Assembly: GCA_030512335.1 (NCBI GenBank)
Contig: JAULSU010000003.1
Span: 3,224,001 to 3,288,000, forward strand
Reading direction: 5' to 3'
Length of the DNA: 64,000 nt
From: Immersiella caudata
Taxonomy: Eukaryota; Ascomycota; Sordariomycetes; Sordariales; Lasiosphaeriaceae
This document shows, one piece after another, positions 44,888 through 57,196 of this stretch; positions within the stretch are counted from its first letter, which is position 1; every line of letters begins with the position of its first letter. The position numbers and the translations under genes were made by a program. The notes below the pieces were generated by a model, which worked only from the letters and a program-made list of their open reading frames with translations, made no database searches and was not told the DNA's origin.

Positions 44888-46211
44888 ATGTGGACAAATG
44901 TGGACATTTTTAAGCAAAAAAAAAAAGGGAACGTCCCCTCTATTCTACCCGTTACAGAATCACAAGATGGGCTTTGCTTCATCCCCACGCTCAGGCGCAC
45001 CAACTTCACATTCTCGACATTTCCTTTCCGGTATTCAGGAGTACACGATTCTACGTCTCACGACAGCATTGGTCGTTAGACCACCACGATCGACAAAACC
45101 ATATATATACGCCCGCTTCGCACTACATATACCGCATACCACGTTTTGCTAATTGGATCAATATACCCACCATTGGCGCCTTTCAAGTTACGACGACCTC
45201 ATCCCTATCTATACCGCCCCCGACACCGGAAGAATTATGCGCTCACGCGAATGAGGACTTGAAAAGGGACTCCTTGGCTTCTTTCTGCAACTTGCCGTCA
45301 ACAATCTGCTTGGTGTTTTGGGCTCCGTCAAAGTTATTGTTTGGGCTCCTATTATACCATTTCTTCCATTTCCAACACGCGAACAGGACACCAACCCTCT
45401 CAGCCAACCCCATGGGCGGTTGATGATGGCTGGGCCGTTCGTATGTGCTTTCTTATTCTTTGTATTTTTGTCGCTTCTCTGTATAACTAAAGCGGAGGTA
45501 TGTGCATTATATTTCAACAGGGAGACAGCCCGGTCGGGGAGCGTAGTCGAGGCTCGAAAAAGGGGGGCGGCCAACGACCAGGAGGATGAGAAGCGTCAGG
45601 GGGGTTTCATTTGCTTGGGGCTTTCAGTAACAACTTCGGTTTTGAATGGTTTTGGGGGAGGGATGACGGTGTCGGGGTTTCAAGGATACACATAATGGGC
45701 AGGCAGTCCGCATCTTTTTGCGTCGTGGGATGGGATTCCAGAGGCGCATTGCTTTGAGAAAAAGCAATAAATCGGCTGCGTGCTCCCCTGGGACGGAGTT
45801 CTGTGGGACAGGTTTCCTCTCGGGATAAGTGTGTTCGGGTTGGGAGGAAGGCAAGCAAAGGGAGGGAGGGAAAGGGGAAAGGGCGGGTCTTTTTTTTGCT
45901 CAGTGCCTGTCACATAGCCGTCTGTCTTTCTCTCGCTCTCTAGCACTCTAAACTTGCTCGAAAGTCCCAAACACCGCTGCCCACGAATGAGAGCCTCGGC
46001 GGCTCAATCTGCACCCACTTTACTTGCCAAAATTCACACTGCCACCCACTTCCACTGCAGGAGGGTGTCATTGGGGAAGAGAGATCCGGTAGGACCATGA
46101 TGGCCACTCAGGGTGCAAAAAACACACACACTTCCTCATTATTATATTATTCCGTATTAACTACCCAGTCTAGAGTATCATCCGCCAGCACCATGTGCTT
46201 GCTTTCGTGCC
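44888..46211. other. 1.3 kb convergent 3' region
   Basis: This lies between the ends of the CENP-B-type gene (+) and the PXA gene (-). It is AT-richer than the flanks and should hold both 3' UTRs. Small ORFs (up to 149 codons) show no domain. Confidence 0.5.
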
Positions 46212-49200
46212 CTATGAGCTAAGTCTCTCAGACCATAGCTCTGTTATGCCCTCTTCTGCAAGCTCGGGTAAGATACGAACTAGTATCAGCTCGACGATGC
46301 CATAGACGAGATGCTTGTTGCTGTAGGCATCGCTGAAAACGCCTAAAATACCACGCTCAATTTCCTGCAATGTCGCCTCGTCGACATCATGCGGTTCTTG
46401 GGCAAGAAAGCTCCCCATGTCAGCGTTGTCGGTGTGTCCCGCAGTCTCTACGCCAATCTTCTTCTGCGCCTCTAGCGCGGCAGCAGCGCCATCATCCATC
46501 GATGCTGCTAGCAGTGATGACTGACGGCCGCCGCCACCACTAGGGCCGCCGCTCCTCGGAGCGGACCGCAACGCTTTTCCTGACCCTGCTGCCCGAGCTT
46601 TTGAAGCAGGCGACAGGCTCTGGCCTTCGAGCGCCGCGGCGGAACCATGCCCCTGTTGGCACACCTGCGTCGATCCCTCTGTCACCGCCTGGGGAGCAGC
46701 AGCGCTAGTGGAAGCGCTAGCGGTGGGACGTTGCCCGCCACGGGTGCGCCCGCCTTTGTACGCTGCCTCTCCACGTTGTGACAGACCCGTTCTCCCGAAA
46801 AGGGGAGCTGGTGAGGATGAAGAGTGCGCGTTGAAGTAGAGTCGCCCAACACCCCCGTTGTTCGGAACAAGCGCCCAAAGAGCCTTAGCGCACCTGCGTC
46901 GCAGAGCGAGCAGCTCGGCGTCGGAAGATGGAGCCACCAGGGTCGGTGTGCCAGGTGCGTTGTTGGGGAACAGAGCTCCTCGCACGTTGCGCAGAAGTGG
47001 GGGCAGTCCAGCTGGGTCGAGCATGTACCGATGGATGCCATACGAAAGAAGCCTATATCATTTGACACAAACGCATATGGTTAGTCTCGGGGGGGTTCCT
47101 CTTACAAACGACATGATTCGAGCAGGACGGCAAAAGACGTTATATGGTGCTTCATGCGTGGGGGAACAGATAGAGGGGACGAGAGGGGGGTGCGCAAGTG
47201 AGGGTGTGTGTGAGGGGTTCAGAAGGCCTCGTCGTTGCAAGGCGTGGTAACTGACTGAAGCTGGGCATGACTCGTGCTTCAGCGGTGAACAGCCACGGAA
47301 CGACCAGCCCAATCAGCGACGCTACTGGAAACAGGCGGTTTGGGCCACTGGTATGGAACAGCTGTGGTGCAGAGGTACACAGTGATGTTACCGTATCTTT
47401 AGGTGGTATTCGCACGTGCAGACAGCACAACGGACATGGAATTTGTGTTGCGCGAAGCGTGGCATTGACATGATGAAATTGGGAACGTTGAGGGGAGTCG
47501 GAGAAGCAGCTGTGCCCCGCCAGCGGTGACTTGCTGGGAAGGGCCGCAGAGGCATCGGGAGATCAGAGCTTCCCTCACTCAGTGCGGGGGGGGGGACAGG
47601 GAATGGGAAAAGGATGGTGGGGAGATGCTGACATCGAGCACGGCTGTCGGACCTGGATCGGAGACCAGCGACGAGGCACTCGCCTGTCGCTCAACTCAGC
47701 CGTCCGAAGTGCTCGAGATTGCTTGTTTCGGGGACGCTCTGCGGCCGGGTGAGATGTCGTTTTGTGAGCTGTCATCCCAAGTGATGTTTCGTTCGCAGAG
47801 AGGGCGTCGGCGGGCTGCGAGCAGTGGTATCCCGGAAGGGGCAAGCGGCATCGGGAATGCTGGCGAGAGATGATGCGGAACCCTTGGCTGGCATGTCGGA
47901 CACGGCACGCTGTGGGGCGGTACGAAGCGCAAAGCTAGCGGGCGAGTCGCAGAGGACGTGCGCAAAATGAGGTGGAAGCGAACGCTCTGAGGGCGACCCG
48001 ATCCCTGCCGGCGCGTAGAGCAGCGTTGTCGATGGCCCGTCTGGCAGCCCGTGGACGCCCTCCGATGGTAGTCGTGCAATAGAATGCAACCAGCGCAGTG
48101 CGGCGGTCATCATTGGCCAGCAGTTCTGGAGTACAAGCTGCAGGCCCTGCGAGAGAGGCGAGGGCCGGGTATGCGACGGCGTGCGGTCGCCGATTCGGCC
48201 GCAGGACATGTAAGTGGTGTGGCCCGCTGCATCCTAGCCTTTTCTCCCGAAGCCTTGCTCCGGCCTGGTATTGGCAGGCGCGGACCATGCGCCGCATCCA
48301 GTGACCCCTTCATGGCGCTCCTCCGCCGCGACACCAGTCTGCCGCGCTCCAGGTCGTGACGGATCATGGGTGCGACGCTTGTCGTGTGCGCTCGCCCCCC
48401 GGCGCCGTGATTCGCGCCACAGAACGGCACGTCCCCAGATCGATCCAGTGACTCGAGGACCATGCAGCGTGGCGGAGGATCTGCAGAAACGTGCAAAAAG
48501 GGAAATGAAAAGTATAGGGAAAGATGTCGCCTACCTGTCGAGTCTGCCGTCCACATCGGCCATTCGTCCAGGTCCTGTCATGGCGATCCACTGCAGCAAC
48601 GATAATGTGCCGTGAAGCCAGGGCATGCGAGCATCCATCTCGATGAGATTCGACACTGCGGCCCACAACCGAAACGCTAGTACCGGTGCCTTGGCTTGCT
48701 CCGTCTCTGTCTCGGACAAGATGGCAGCCTGCACGGGCTCGAGGCCAGTCTTCTGATCCGTCACATCACTCGGAGTGCCCCTGCCACGGGAAGTCCGAAA
48801 AGGAACATACCGAGAGGCCAGGAGGATAGCGACCACGGTCCTGATGAACGACGTCGCGAGGAAGCACCATTGGAGGATCGTCCAAAACAGCGCCGAGATG
48901 GAGAAGATATTACGGGATGCCGAGGGCGGGTCGGTGCCATCGCCCCTATTCCCAGGCATTCGCTTCTGGAGGACTACCCTGGAGACGATGATGAGGATTT
49001 CGTAGATCATCCATGGTTCCGACAGTTTGTTGGCTACCGCGTTGCCTATGATCAGTTCCGAAAATATCTGACCAACTAGCGCTGTCAAGCAGTCATTCTC
49101 GAGATCCTCGGTGGGGAGCAGGATGGCAAGGACACCTTGCACTAACAGCTGACGATATGTTGCCTCGTTCTTGGCTTGGGCGGCGATGCTTCCGGGATCG

Positions 49201-49951
49201 CCTGGGGAAGGAACCGGAGAGAGGGCTGGGAGAGGGCAGAGCGCGTGGTATATCTCTTGGGGCCTGGCTGTCAGAGGGTGATGGATGGGTGGATCATGCG
49301 CCGTCCGGTAGGCTTCCAGCTTCCGGCGTTAGCAGGGCGACGTCAACAGCCAAAGAGCGAACGGGGAGGCTAACCGGTGATGTGCTTGTCGAGAAGATTG
49401 GGGAGCTCGTCAAACAACAGGCTCTCCAGGTCCACCTTCCTCAGTCGTTGCTCCAGGGTTCGCGTGATGTGCGCAATGATCTGAACGATCTCGGCAACAA
49501 ACGTTTCGTCCGGCGTAATCTTGTTGTACCAGTTCTGCACGAACTCTCGCAGGATGATGGAAATGAGCGCATAGAGCTGTAGGTCGACATCGTTTCGACT
49601 TGTGAGTGGCGGCAGGATCTCTTCGATGGGCGGCGACAGGCCCTTTCCCTTGTCGAGGTGCTGCGGGCAGAGCGTGCGCTTGATGAGGAACACAGTTGCG
49701 CGATCAGAGAGGGGGTCAGCCGCTGCTGGCCGGGCGCCGCGCCGGGCACCAGCCCCGACCCCAGCTCCAGCTCCGGCTCCGGCTCCGGCTCCTGTTACTC
49801 CGGGGGCTCCCTCCTTTGCGTCGAGTGGCCGTTGGGAAGGCCGTGGCTCAGAGGCTGATATTGACCCGGAACTGGCACTCGAAGCCAGGGCCACGGCTTT
49901 GGGACGTGGTGTGGATACGCGGGCGGGGCCCTGCGCATCAGTCGTCGCCAT
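46212..49951 (-). CDS. PXA (PX-associated) domain membrane protein
   Basis: Exons 49951-49375, 49312-48535 and 47052-46212 join in frame to 731 residues. A disordered N-terminus with Gly-Ala repeats precedes the PXA domain from about residue 75: RATVFLIKRTLCPQHLDKG, LQLYALISIILREFVQNWYN, DLESLLFDELPNLLDKHIT, then YRTAHDPPIHHPLTARPQEI and GVLAILLPTEDLENDCLTAL. A hydrophobic stretch (LFWTILQWCFLATSFIRTVV) may be membrane-associated. The third exon carries LLSYGIHRYMLDPAGLPPLL and VRGALFPNN, the usual end of the family, before a low-complexity tail and a final helix (GILGVFSDAYSNKHLVYGIV). PXA proteins are linked to endosomal or organelle membranes. The 1482-nt intron 2 is exceptional: its ends meet in phase as GAC AG|G CTT. 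Confidence 0.85.
47053..48534 (-). other. 1482-nt intron in the PXA gene
   Basis: The donor is GACAG|GTAGGC (48534) and the acceptor GATATAG|GCTTC (47053). A GACTAACC branch-like site lies about 30 bases before the acceptor. Joining gives D-R-L-L-S-Y-G-I-H, matching the expected family sequence. The inside holds several short ORFs on both strands (120 codons at 47935-48297 minus, 115 codons at 47526-47873 plus), none with a domain. It is 10 to 20 times longer than the other introns here. Confidence 0.75.
49761..49793. repeat. Hexanucleotide repeat coding Gly-Ala in the PXA gene
   Basis: Units of GGCTCC/AGCTCC in tandem (plus strand) encode the Gly-Ala run near residue 55 of the PXA protein. 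Unit number may vary between strains without frameshift. Confidence 0.7.
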
Positions 49952-50976
49952 GTGTATCAAATCAAAAGGCGTACGTGCATTCCGTCTCCGGTCGATGCGC
50001 TCATCGCGCGCCTGAGAGGCGATGGTTGCGTGTTTCCTTGGGTTGTGACGTTGGAGCAACAGTCGTCAGTTATTGCGCACTATCCTTATCGCTGAGTACC
50101 GCCGCTGCCAAAACGGGAAGGCGGTGAGCCAGGCCTAGCTGGCACAGACTGCAGCCGCAAACCACCTACGGATACATAACTCACATCACAAAATGAAACG
50201 ACAACCATGAATTCCCGGCCAGATGCTTTCTCTGTCGCTTTTTTTTTTTTTTTTTTTTTTTGTGGAAAAGCACCATTCCTCGCAATATCAGGCTGGAATT
50301 GGTACCTTCTGAGAATGTAACTGCAATAAACAGCCGCAGTTCTTTTGGAAAGAATTCGTCCAGCGGCAAGGGCAAGCACAGATCCTACGTCTTTCGTGGC
50401 ACGCGGAGACAGAGATGTCGGACGTTCATGTCGTATGCAGGCTGAGCTGAGAGGTGTCGTTGTTGAGGCTCAATTAAAGACTTGGAGACCCCTGCCGGAT
50501 TTCGCGAGGCCGCAGAACGGCCCGTTCCATAGGTAGCTGCTGGACCAACAGACCCACATGTTGTGCACAGGTTGAAGCACAGATGGCAAAAGACTTGCAG
50601 CTCCATGGTGTCAGGATCAGTTTGTCAAATTGCGATGTTGCCGCTGGTGCCCCTGTATGGTGCCCTACGTGGCGGAGAAGAACGTTTGCTCGCACGTCGT
50701 GGGTGTTCGGAGATATTTTTGTATCCCTTCACATGTTTTATATCTTCCGCATAGTAGTAAGAATATCCGAGCAGAGGTGAAAAATCCTGAGCTTCATGCA
50801 CCTTGCTGCGGAAAAGTAGCCATGATACCAAACTGATGTTTTGCAATAGGTGGCAGGCTCAGTTCCATGCGCTAATAAAACAGACAAAGGCGAGGGGCCT
50901 CGATACACAAATAGTATACACAGTGCACGAGGAGGTAGCAAGACCATCTCGGCACTAGAACTTTCGCAATAACCGA
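49952..50976. other. 1 kb spacer: PXA promoter and MSS51 3' side
   Basis: Both flanking genes read leftwards. A run of 23 T lies at 50239-50261 (an A-run on the coding strand of both neighbours). No ORF with a domain is present. Confidence 0.5.
50239..50261. repeat. T23 homopolymer
   Basis: Twenty-three consecutive T on the plus strand in non-coding DNA upstream of the PXA gene. Confidence 0.9.
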
Positions 50977-52594
50977 CTACACCTCGGGTTTGTGGGTTGC
51001 CTCGTATCTAGAGATCGTGGCGGTTAGTGTTGCGCAATACCTCAGCCGGTGAAGCAATAACATACCTCTTTCCTCTGAAAGCCCAAGCTCCCCAGTTGCC
51101 TGCGCTGATATCCTGAGGGTCCATGTCGTTCAAGTCCCAGCGGAGACTGCGGAATTTGTTCTCTCCGGGTTCCATTAGAATATCAAACTCTCCTGCCGCT
51201 GTCTTGTTGACCCAGCCAATATCTCGCTCCATGTCCTCCTGAGTATAGCCGGTCGCGATGATGGGCGCCTTCGTCTCCAGCAGCAGCGGGATGGTGTCCA
51301 CCCACTCATGAGAGCTGGCTGGGTGTCCTAGTCCAGGATGGAAGAGGACAAAGCAGTCAAAATACGGGTCATAGGGGTGGAAGTAGCCCGTCTTGTGGAT
51401 GGTATGGTAGTATTCGACGATCGTGCTGATCTTCATGGTAGGCCATACCCTATCCTCAACGATGGATCCGAACGGGTTGCTAGCAGTGCGAGAGGGTAAC
51501 GGAAACTCGTCGTCCCGGTTGGCCATACTCTCGGGCCCAATGAAGATAAGGTGGAACTTGGCCTGGGGGAAGAGATGGGCGAGTTGCACCCATACGTCTC
51601 GAGGCAGGGAGGATTCGGCACGAGCTCCGAGAATAAACAAGCGAACAGGGGGCGCCTCTATCCGCAGCCCCCTGATATCTTGGCCGCCTCCTGATCTTGG
51701 AGGATGGAGCGTATAGCGCAGAGCTGCATCAAGTCAGTTATGGGGAGGCTACGACTCAGGCCAGGTATGCCTACCGCTGAAACTCTTCAGACCCTCAACG
51801 GTGAGTCTTCCTCCTTTCTGGATATTATACGGGCTAAGCTCGTGGAGCACACTCGCTATTGTAATCGGATATGTGAGCAACCTGGTTGCTTGCCGCATGC
51901 TCCGGTCATCATTAATAGCCTGGAAGCCTCTTGTGTAGAGGAAAGTGTCCCAGTTGGTCATGTTGACCAGCGCCTCATCAATCTGTGGCCCGGCATATTC
52001 GAACTCGGGAAAGAAACGACCAGAGCGGAGATCGTGGTCATCCTCGTTGATTTGTCTCAGGGTATCGCACACTTCCAAATGCGCTTCGTAGTGGTCGGCC
52101 CAGTGTTCTTTGCTGCAGTAGACGGGAATGCCACAGTCAGGGCACTCAAAATTGACGTGCGCCGGGGCCGAGGCACCTGAATGGTGGTCTGGGTGAGGGC
52201 AAGCCGCGTGTTGCTTGATAAAGGCGGCGCGGCGGCGGATCCCGGGGATCGGGGAGTCCGTGAATGGGTGAAAAAGGTCATCCGCTGCGAGCACCCGTTT
52301 TGGGCCAGATGGTTTTCCGGCCTGGGCAGACTCCTGGTCACCACCGCCGAAGAGTCTTTGTGCAAAGCTAGAAGAGAATCGTTTCGCAGGAGTGCTGGGC
52401 TCGGCTGCGACGGCAGAGGGCCGAAGGGTTTCGCATGTCGGCGAAAAGGAGCTTCTGCTGGTGTGAAGCCGTCGTTGTTGTGTAGCCTGGAGAATGGTAC
52501 GGGACAATCCGCCTTGTCTTCGTAAGGAGTTAGAGCATTGGGCGCATACGCCCGACAGCGCGGTGCGCATCGCGAGATCTGTAGCGCGAGCCAT
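50977..52594 (-). CDS. MSS51: Mitochondrial COX1 translation activator Mss51
   Basis: Exons 52594-51775, 51723-51066 and 51007-50977 give 502 residues. The ATG at 52594 is chosen because MARATDLAMRTALSG begins an Arg-containing presequence; a farther in-frame ATG at 52654 adds 20 unlikely residues. A MYND-like zinc site follows (Cys about 132, 151, 154, 160, 176, with CPDCGIPVYC), including Cys-Pro dipeptides of the kind linked to heme sensing in yeast Mss51. The Mss51 C-terminal domain follows (NMTNWDTFLYTRGF, HELSPYNIQKGGRLTVEGLK, PHKD-free, WVDTIPLLLETKAPIIATGY). Its role is activation of COX1 mRNA translation and early cytochrome oxidase assembly in the matrix. The last exon encodes only YEATHKPEV after a shared Arg. 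It is divergently paired with RSE1. Confidence 0.92.
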
Positions 52595-52906
52595 CGTTGT
52601 TGCTGTGTCGGCTCCAACCTTCAAACCGGTTGCACTTTTTGGGATACCTACCACACCTCATCTGATCGCTAACCAATCAGCGCCGATCTCACTTAGCTTC
52701 AGCCACCTTCAGCGCTGGTGGGTCGTTGCGGGGTGTGGCACAATTGAGGCTCGAGCTCGATTATTTTTTTACCCCGTCGTGCTTATGGAGCTTCAACCCG
52801 CGACAACAAAACTTACCTCGACGCGGCGGATACAAACCACATCCGCATTTCGCACCGTTGCTCCTCCCATCAAGGCCGCGCAGGCTTTCTGCGCACCGCA
52901 TTGAAG
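52595..52906. promoter_or_regulatory. 312 bp bidirectional promoter of MSS51 and RSE1 with CCAAT box
   Basis: Both start codons face away from this segment. A strong CCAAT element (ACCAATCAG; CCAAT at 52673-52677) lies 79 bases above the MSS51 start. In fungi this pentamer is bound by the Hap2/3/5 complex, which controls many respiratory genes; its role here is inferred. A T-rich patch lies near 52763-52770. Confidence 0.6.
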
Positions 52907-55900
52907 ATGGCTACAACTTCGAATATGTTTTTGTACTCGCTGACCATTCAGCCGCCGACAAACATCACACAGGCGCTGCTTGGTCAGTTCTCCGGCACCA
53001 AAGAGCAACAGATCATCACGGCCTCAGGATCGCGATTAACCCTTCTCCAGCCGGACCCGAGACAGGGGAAAGTCAACACAATTCTGTCGCATGACATTTT
53101 TGGCATTATCAGGGCTATCTCCTCCTTCCGACTCGCTGGAAGCCACAAAGGTGAGTAGTGTCGCCAGCCCCCTCCCAAGCTCCGTTTCTAGAACAGTTAG
53201 TGATTCTCGATCTGGTCGTCAGCTCCGGCGGGATGAACCTCCGCTCGGCCTTCAGCAGCGGATTCACAGATCGTCTAGGAACACACGCATGCGCTGAACT
53301 ATGCTAAAACTCTGTTCCCACAGACTACATCATTCTTGCAACAGACTCGGGTCGCATTGCTATCATCGAGTACATACCCAAAACGAACAAATTTGCGCGC
53401 ATCCACTTGGAAACCTTCGGAAAGTCGGGAGTGCGGCGCGTCATCCCCGGCCAGTTTCTTGCGGCCGATCCAAGGGGGAGGGCTTGCTTGATTGCGTCCC
53501 TCGAAAAGAACAAGCTTGTCTATGTCCTGAACCGCAATTCCCAGGCAGAGCTGACAATCTCATCTCCGCTCGAAGCACACAAGCATGGCGTCCTCGTATT
53601 GTCACTCGTGGCACTCGATGTCGGCTACGCAAATCCTGTGTTTGCCGCACTGGAAATTGACTACTCCGAAGCCGATCAGGATGCCTCTGGTCAGGCTAGT
53701 GAGGAAGCGGAAACCCAGCTGGTCTACTACGAGCTTGACCTAGGTCTCAATCACGTCGTCCGAAAATGGTCCGATACGGTAGACCCGACAGCGTCCATGC
53801 TCTTCCAAGTTCCTGGTGGCAACGACGGGCCCAGTGGCGTCTTGGTCTGTGGTGAGGAGAGCGTGACCTACAGACACTCCAATCAGGAGTCGTTTCGTGT
53901 GCCCATTCCCCGCCGCCGTGGGGCCACGGAAGACCCTCAAAGGAAACGGACGATTGTCTCTGGCGTGATGCACAAGTTAAAAGGGAGCGCAGGTGCTTTC
54001 TTCTTCCTTCTTCAGTCGGAAGATGGCGACTTGTTCAAGGTCACACTTGACATGATCGAGGATAGCGATGGTAATCCTACCGGTGAAGTCAAACGACTCA
54101 AGATCAAGTACTTTGACACCATTCCGGTGGCCTCAAGTTTGTGCATTTTGAAGAGTGGATTTCTCTTCTCCGCAGGGGAGTTCGGCAACCACCACTTCTA
54201 CCAGTTCGAAAAACTTGGAGATGACGATGAAGAAGAAGAATACATCAGCGATGACTTCACCGCAGACGCACGAGCGGCATACTCTCCCGTTTATTTCTAC
54301 CCGCGGCCCCTGGAGAATCTCGTTTTGGTTGAGAGCATCGATTCGATGAATCCCCTTATTGACTGCAAGGTCGCAAATCTAACCGGCGACGATGCGCCCC
54401 AGATCTATTCGGTCTGCGGAAATGGTGCGAGGAGCACGTTCCGGATGTTGAAGCATGGTCTGGAAGTTTCCGAGATCGTTGCGTCCGAACTTCCCGGCAC
54501 TCCCTCGGCAGTTTGGACAACGAAGCTCACAAAGTACGATGAGTTTGACGCCTACATCGTCCTCTCATTTACCAACGCGACGCTGGTTTTGAGGATTGGC
54601 GAGACCGTCGAGGAGGTGAGCGACAGCGGGTTTCTGACCAACGTGCCGACCCTCGCGGTCCAGCAACTGGGGGAAGAGGGATTGTTGCAGGTGCACCCAA
54701 AAGGCATCCGGCACATCGTGCGCGGTCGAGTCAATGAATGGCCAGCTCCCCTCCATCGTTCGATTGTTGCCGCCGCCACAAACGAAAACCAGGTTGTTAT
54801 CGCCCTGAGTTCTGGAGAGATTGTTTACTTCGAAATGGATTCTGATGGCGCCCTCGCTGAGTACGACGAAAAGAAAGAAATGTCAGGGACCGTCACTTGT
54901 TTGAGCTTGGGCAAGGTGCCGGAAGGTCTCAAACGATGCTCGTTCCTTGCTGTGGGGTGCGACGACTGTACCGTCCGCATCCTGAGCTTGGATCCGGAAT
55001 CTACGCTGGAGATGAAGTCCATCCAGGCCCTAACTGCTGCGCCGTCGGCTCTCTCTATCATGGCAATGGAGGACTCTTTTGGTGGCACTACGCTGTATCT
55101 CCACATCGGCTTGCACTCGGGAGTGTATCTTCGCACAGTTCTCGACGAAGTCACCGGCGAACTTACAGATACACGGCAGAAGTTTCTCGGCCCGAAGCCA
55201 ACGCGGCTATTCCAGGTGTTGGTCCAAAATCAACCCTGCGTATTGGCCCTCAGCTCAAGGTCGTGGATGGGTTACACCGATCCTTTGACCAAAGGTTTCA
55301 TGATGACGCCTCTGAGTTATGCCGAGCTGGAATACGGTTGGAATTTTAGCAGTGAGCAGTGTCTGGAAGGCATGGTTGGGATTCACGCCAATTACCTCAG
55401 GTCAGTCGCACCCCTTTTCTCTCTCCTCCCTCGCAACATTATGATGATAAATGGGATTACCGACTGCCCTTCGGGCTATGAGGTTGATGCATGCTTACAA
55501 GCATATCAATTGTTCCTTCTGAGGTTTTTTTCACAACCGCGCTTGTTGAGTTCGTGATTATATTCTCTCGCTAACTGTTGTCGCAGAATCTTCACCATCG
55601 AGAAGCTAGAAGACAACCTCATCCAGAAGTCCATCCCCCTAACTTACACTCCGAAGCGGCTGGTCAAGCATCCGGATCAACCGTACTTCTATACTATTGA
55701 ATCCGACAACAACACCCTTCCCCAAGAGCTTCGGGCAAAACTACTTAGCGATTCTAGCGCTGTCAATGGGAACGCAACTGTGCTTCCCCCCGAAGACTTC
55801 GGACATCCCAAGGCGAGAGGTCGATGGGCATCCTGCATCAGCGTTGTCGATCCTGTCAGCGAAGAGCCAAGCGTGTTGCAACGGATCGAACTCGACGGAA

Positions 55901-56957
55901 ACGAGGCAGCGGTCAGTGCAGCGGTTGTCCCTTTTGCCAGCCAGGAGGGAGAGAGCTTTCTGATCGTCGGCACCGGAAAGGACATGGTTCTCAATCCCCG
56001 CCAGTTCACCGAAGGCTATATCCATGTCTACCGATTTCACGATGACGGGAAGGATCTCGAGTTTATTCACAAGACCAAGGTCGAGGAGCCGCCAATGGCT
56101 TTGATCCCCTTCCAAGGACGTCTCCTCGCAGGTCTTGGGAAAACGCTTCGCATTTACGACCTCGGTCTCAGACAACTCCTCAGGAAGTCCCAGGCAGACG
56201 TTGCTCCGCATCTCATCGTCTCTCTTCAAACTCAGGGTAGCCGTATCATCGTCGGCGATGTTCAACAAGGGCTCACATATGTCGTCTTCAAACACGAAAG
56301 CAACAAGCTTATTCCATTTTGTGACGATACTATCAACAGATGGACCACGTGCACCACAATGGTCGACTACGAGTCTGTCGCCGGAGGCGACAAGTTTGGT
56401 AATTTGTGGATCATGAGGTGCCCCGAAAAGGTCAGCGCCGAAGCGGATGAACCAGGATCTGAGATTCATCTAATACACGCTCGGGATTATCTGCATGGTG
56501 CACCGAACCGGCTCAATTTAATGGCGCACTTTTATACCCAGGACCTTCCAACCAGCATCTGCAAGACCAACTTGGTGGTTGGTGGACAAGATGTTCTGCT
56601 CTGGAGCGGTATACAAGGCACAATTGGGGTTCTCATCCCGTTTGTGGGCCGGGAAGATGTGGATTTCTTTCAAAATCTGGAGAACCACATGCGGAGCGAA
56701 GATCCACCACTCGCTGGGCGCGATCACCTCATATACCGGGGATACTATGTCCCGGTGAAAGGTACAATTGATGGTGATCTCTGTGAGAGATTCAGTCTTC
56801 TGCCAAACGATAAGAAGCAGATGATTGCTGGTGAGCTCGATCGGTCGGTTCGAGAGATCGAGCGCAAGATTTCGGTATGTCCTTGGTTTTGTTGATTGTT
56901 ATCCATGACACAGTTGCTGACCTGTTGCAGGATATTCGAACAAGGTCCGCATTTTAG
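52907..56957 (+). CDS. RSE1: Pre-mRNA splicing factor Rse1 (SF3b130/SF3B3)
   Basis: Exons 52907-53150, 53324-55400, 55587-56874 and 56931-56957 give 1211 residues, the normal size. The start MATTSNMFLYSLTIQPPTNI and HDIFGIIRAISSFRLAG are typical. Three beta-propellers follow; clear family blocks are DYIILATDSGRIAIIEY, VLVLSLVALDVGYANPVFAA, GTTLYLHIGLHSGVYLRTV, and the CPSF-A region (EGYIHVYRFHDDGKDLEFIH, LAGLGKTLRIYDLGLRQLLR, DGDLCERFSLLPNDKKQMIA). It is the scaffold subunit of SF3b in the U2 snRNP and recognises the branch-site complex. The last exon is 27 nt and encodes only DIRTRSAF. The second intron (186 nt) lies at a Leu-Arg-Ile junction. Confidence 0.97.
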
Positions 56958-57196
56958 TTGGACTCTTACAAAGCTGCAGTTATACATTGGCTTGGGATTT
57001 AGTAACGTGTATAATACATGTACTTGGTACAGCGGTTGCTATCTGGCGTGGTGGCGTTTGTCTTCTAGGTTTGGCGGGGAGCATGACGATATGACCTCTC
57101 GCCCCCCCCCCCCCACCGCGTGGGCAATGGGATACGAATGAAGAATTCAATATATACCCCTCGCCTCGGTAGCATCATCTAGAGTCTTGTGTGATC

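Noticed and set aside
47526..47873. 115-codon plus ORF nested in the PXA intron
   Set aside because: No domain and no conserved motif; overlapping frames on both strands are equally open.
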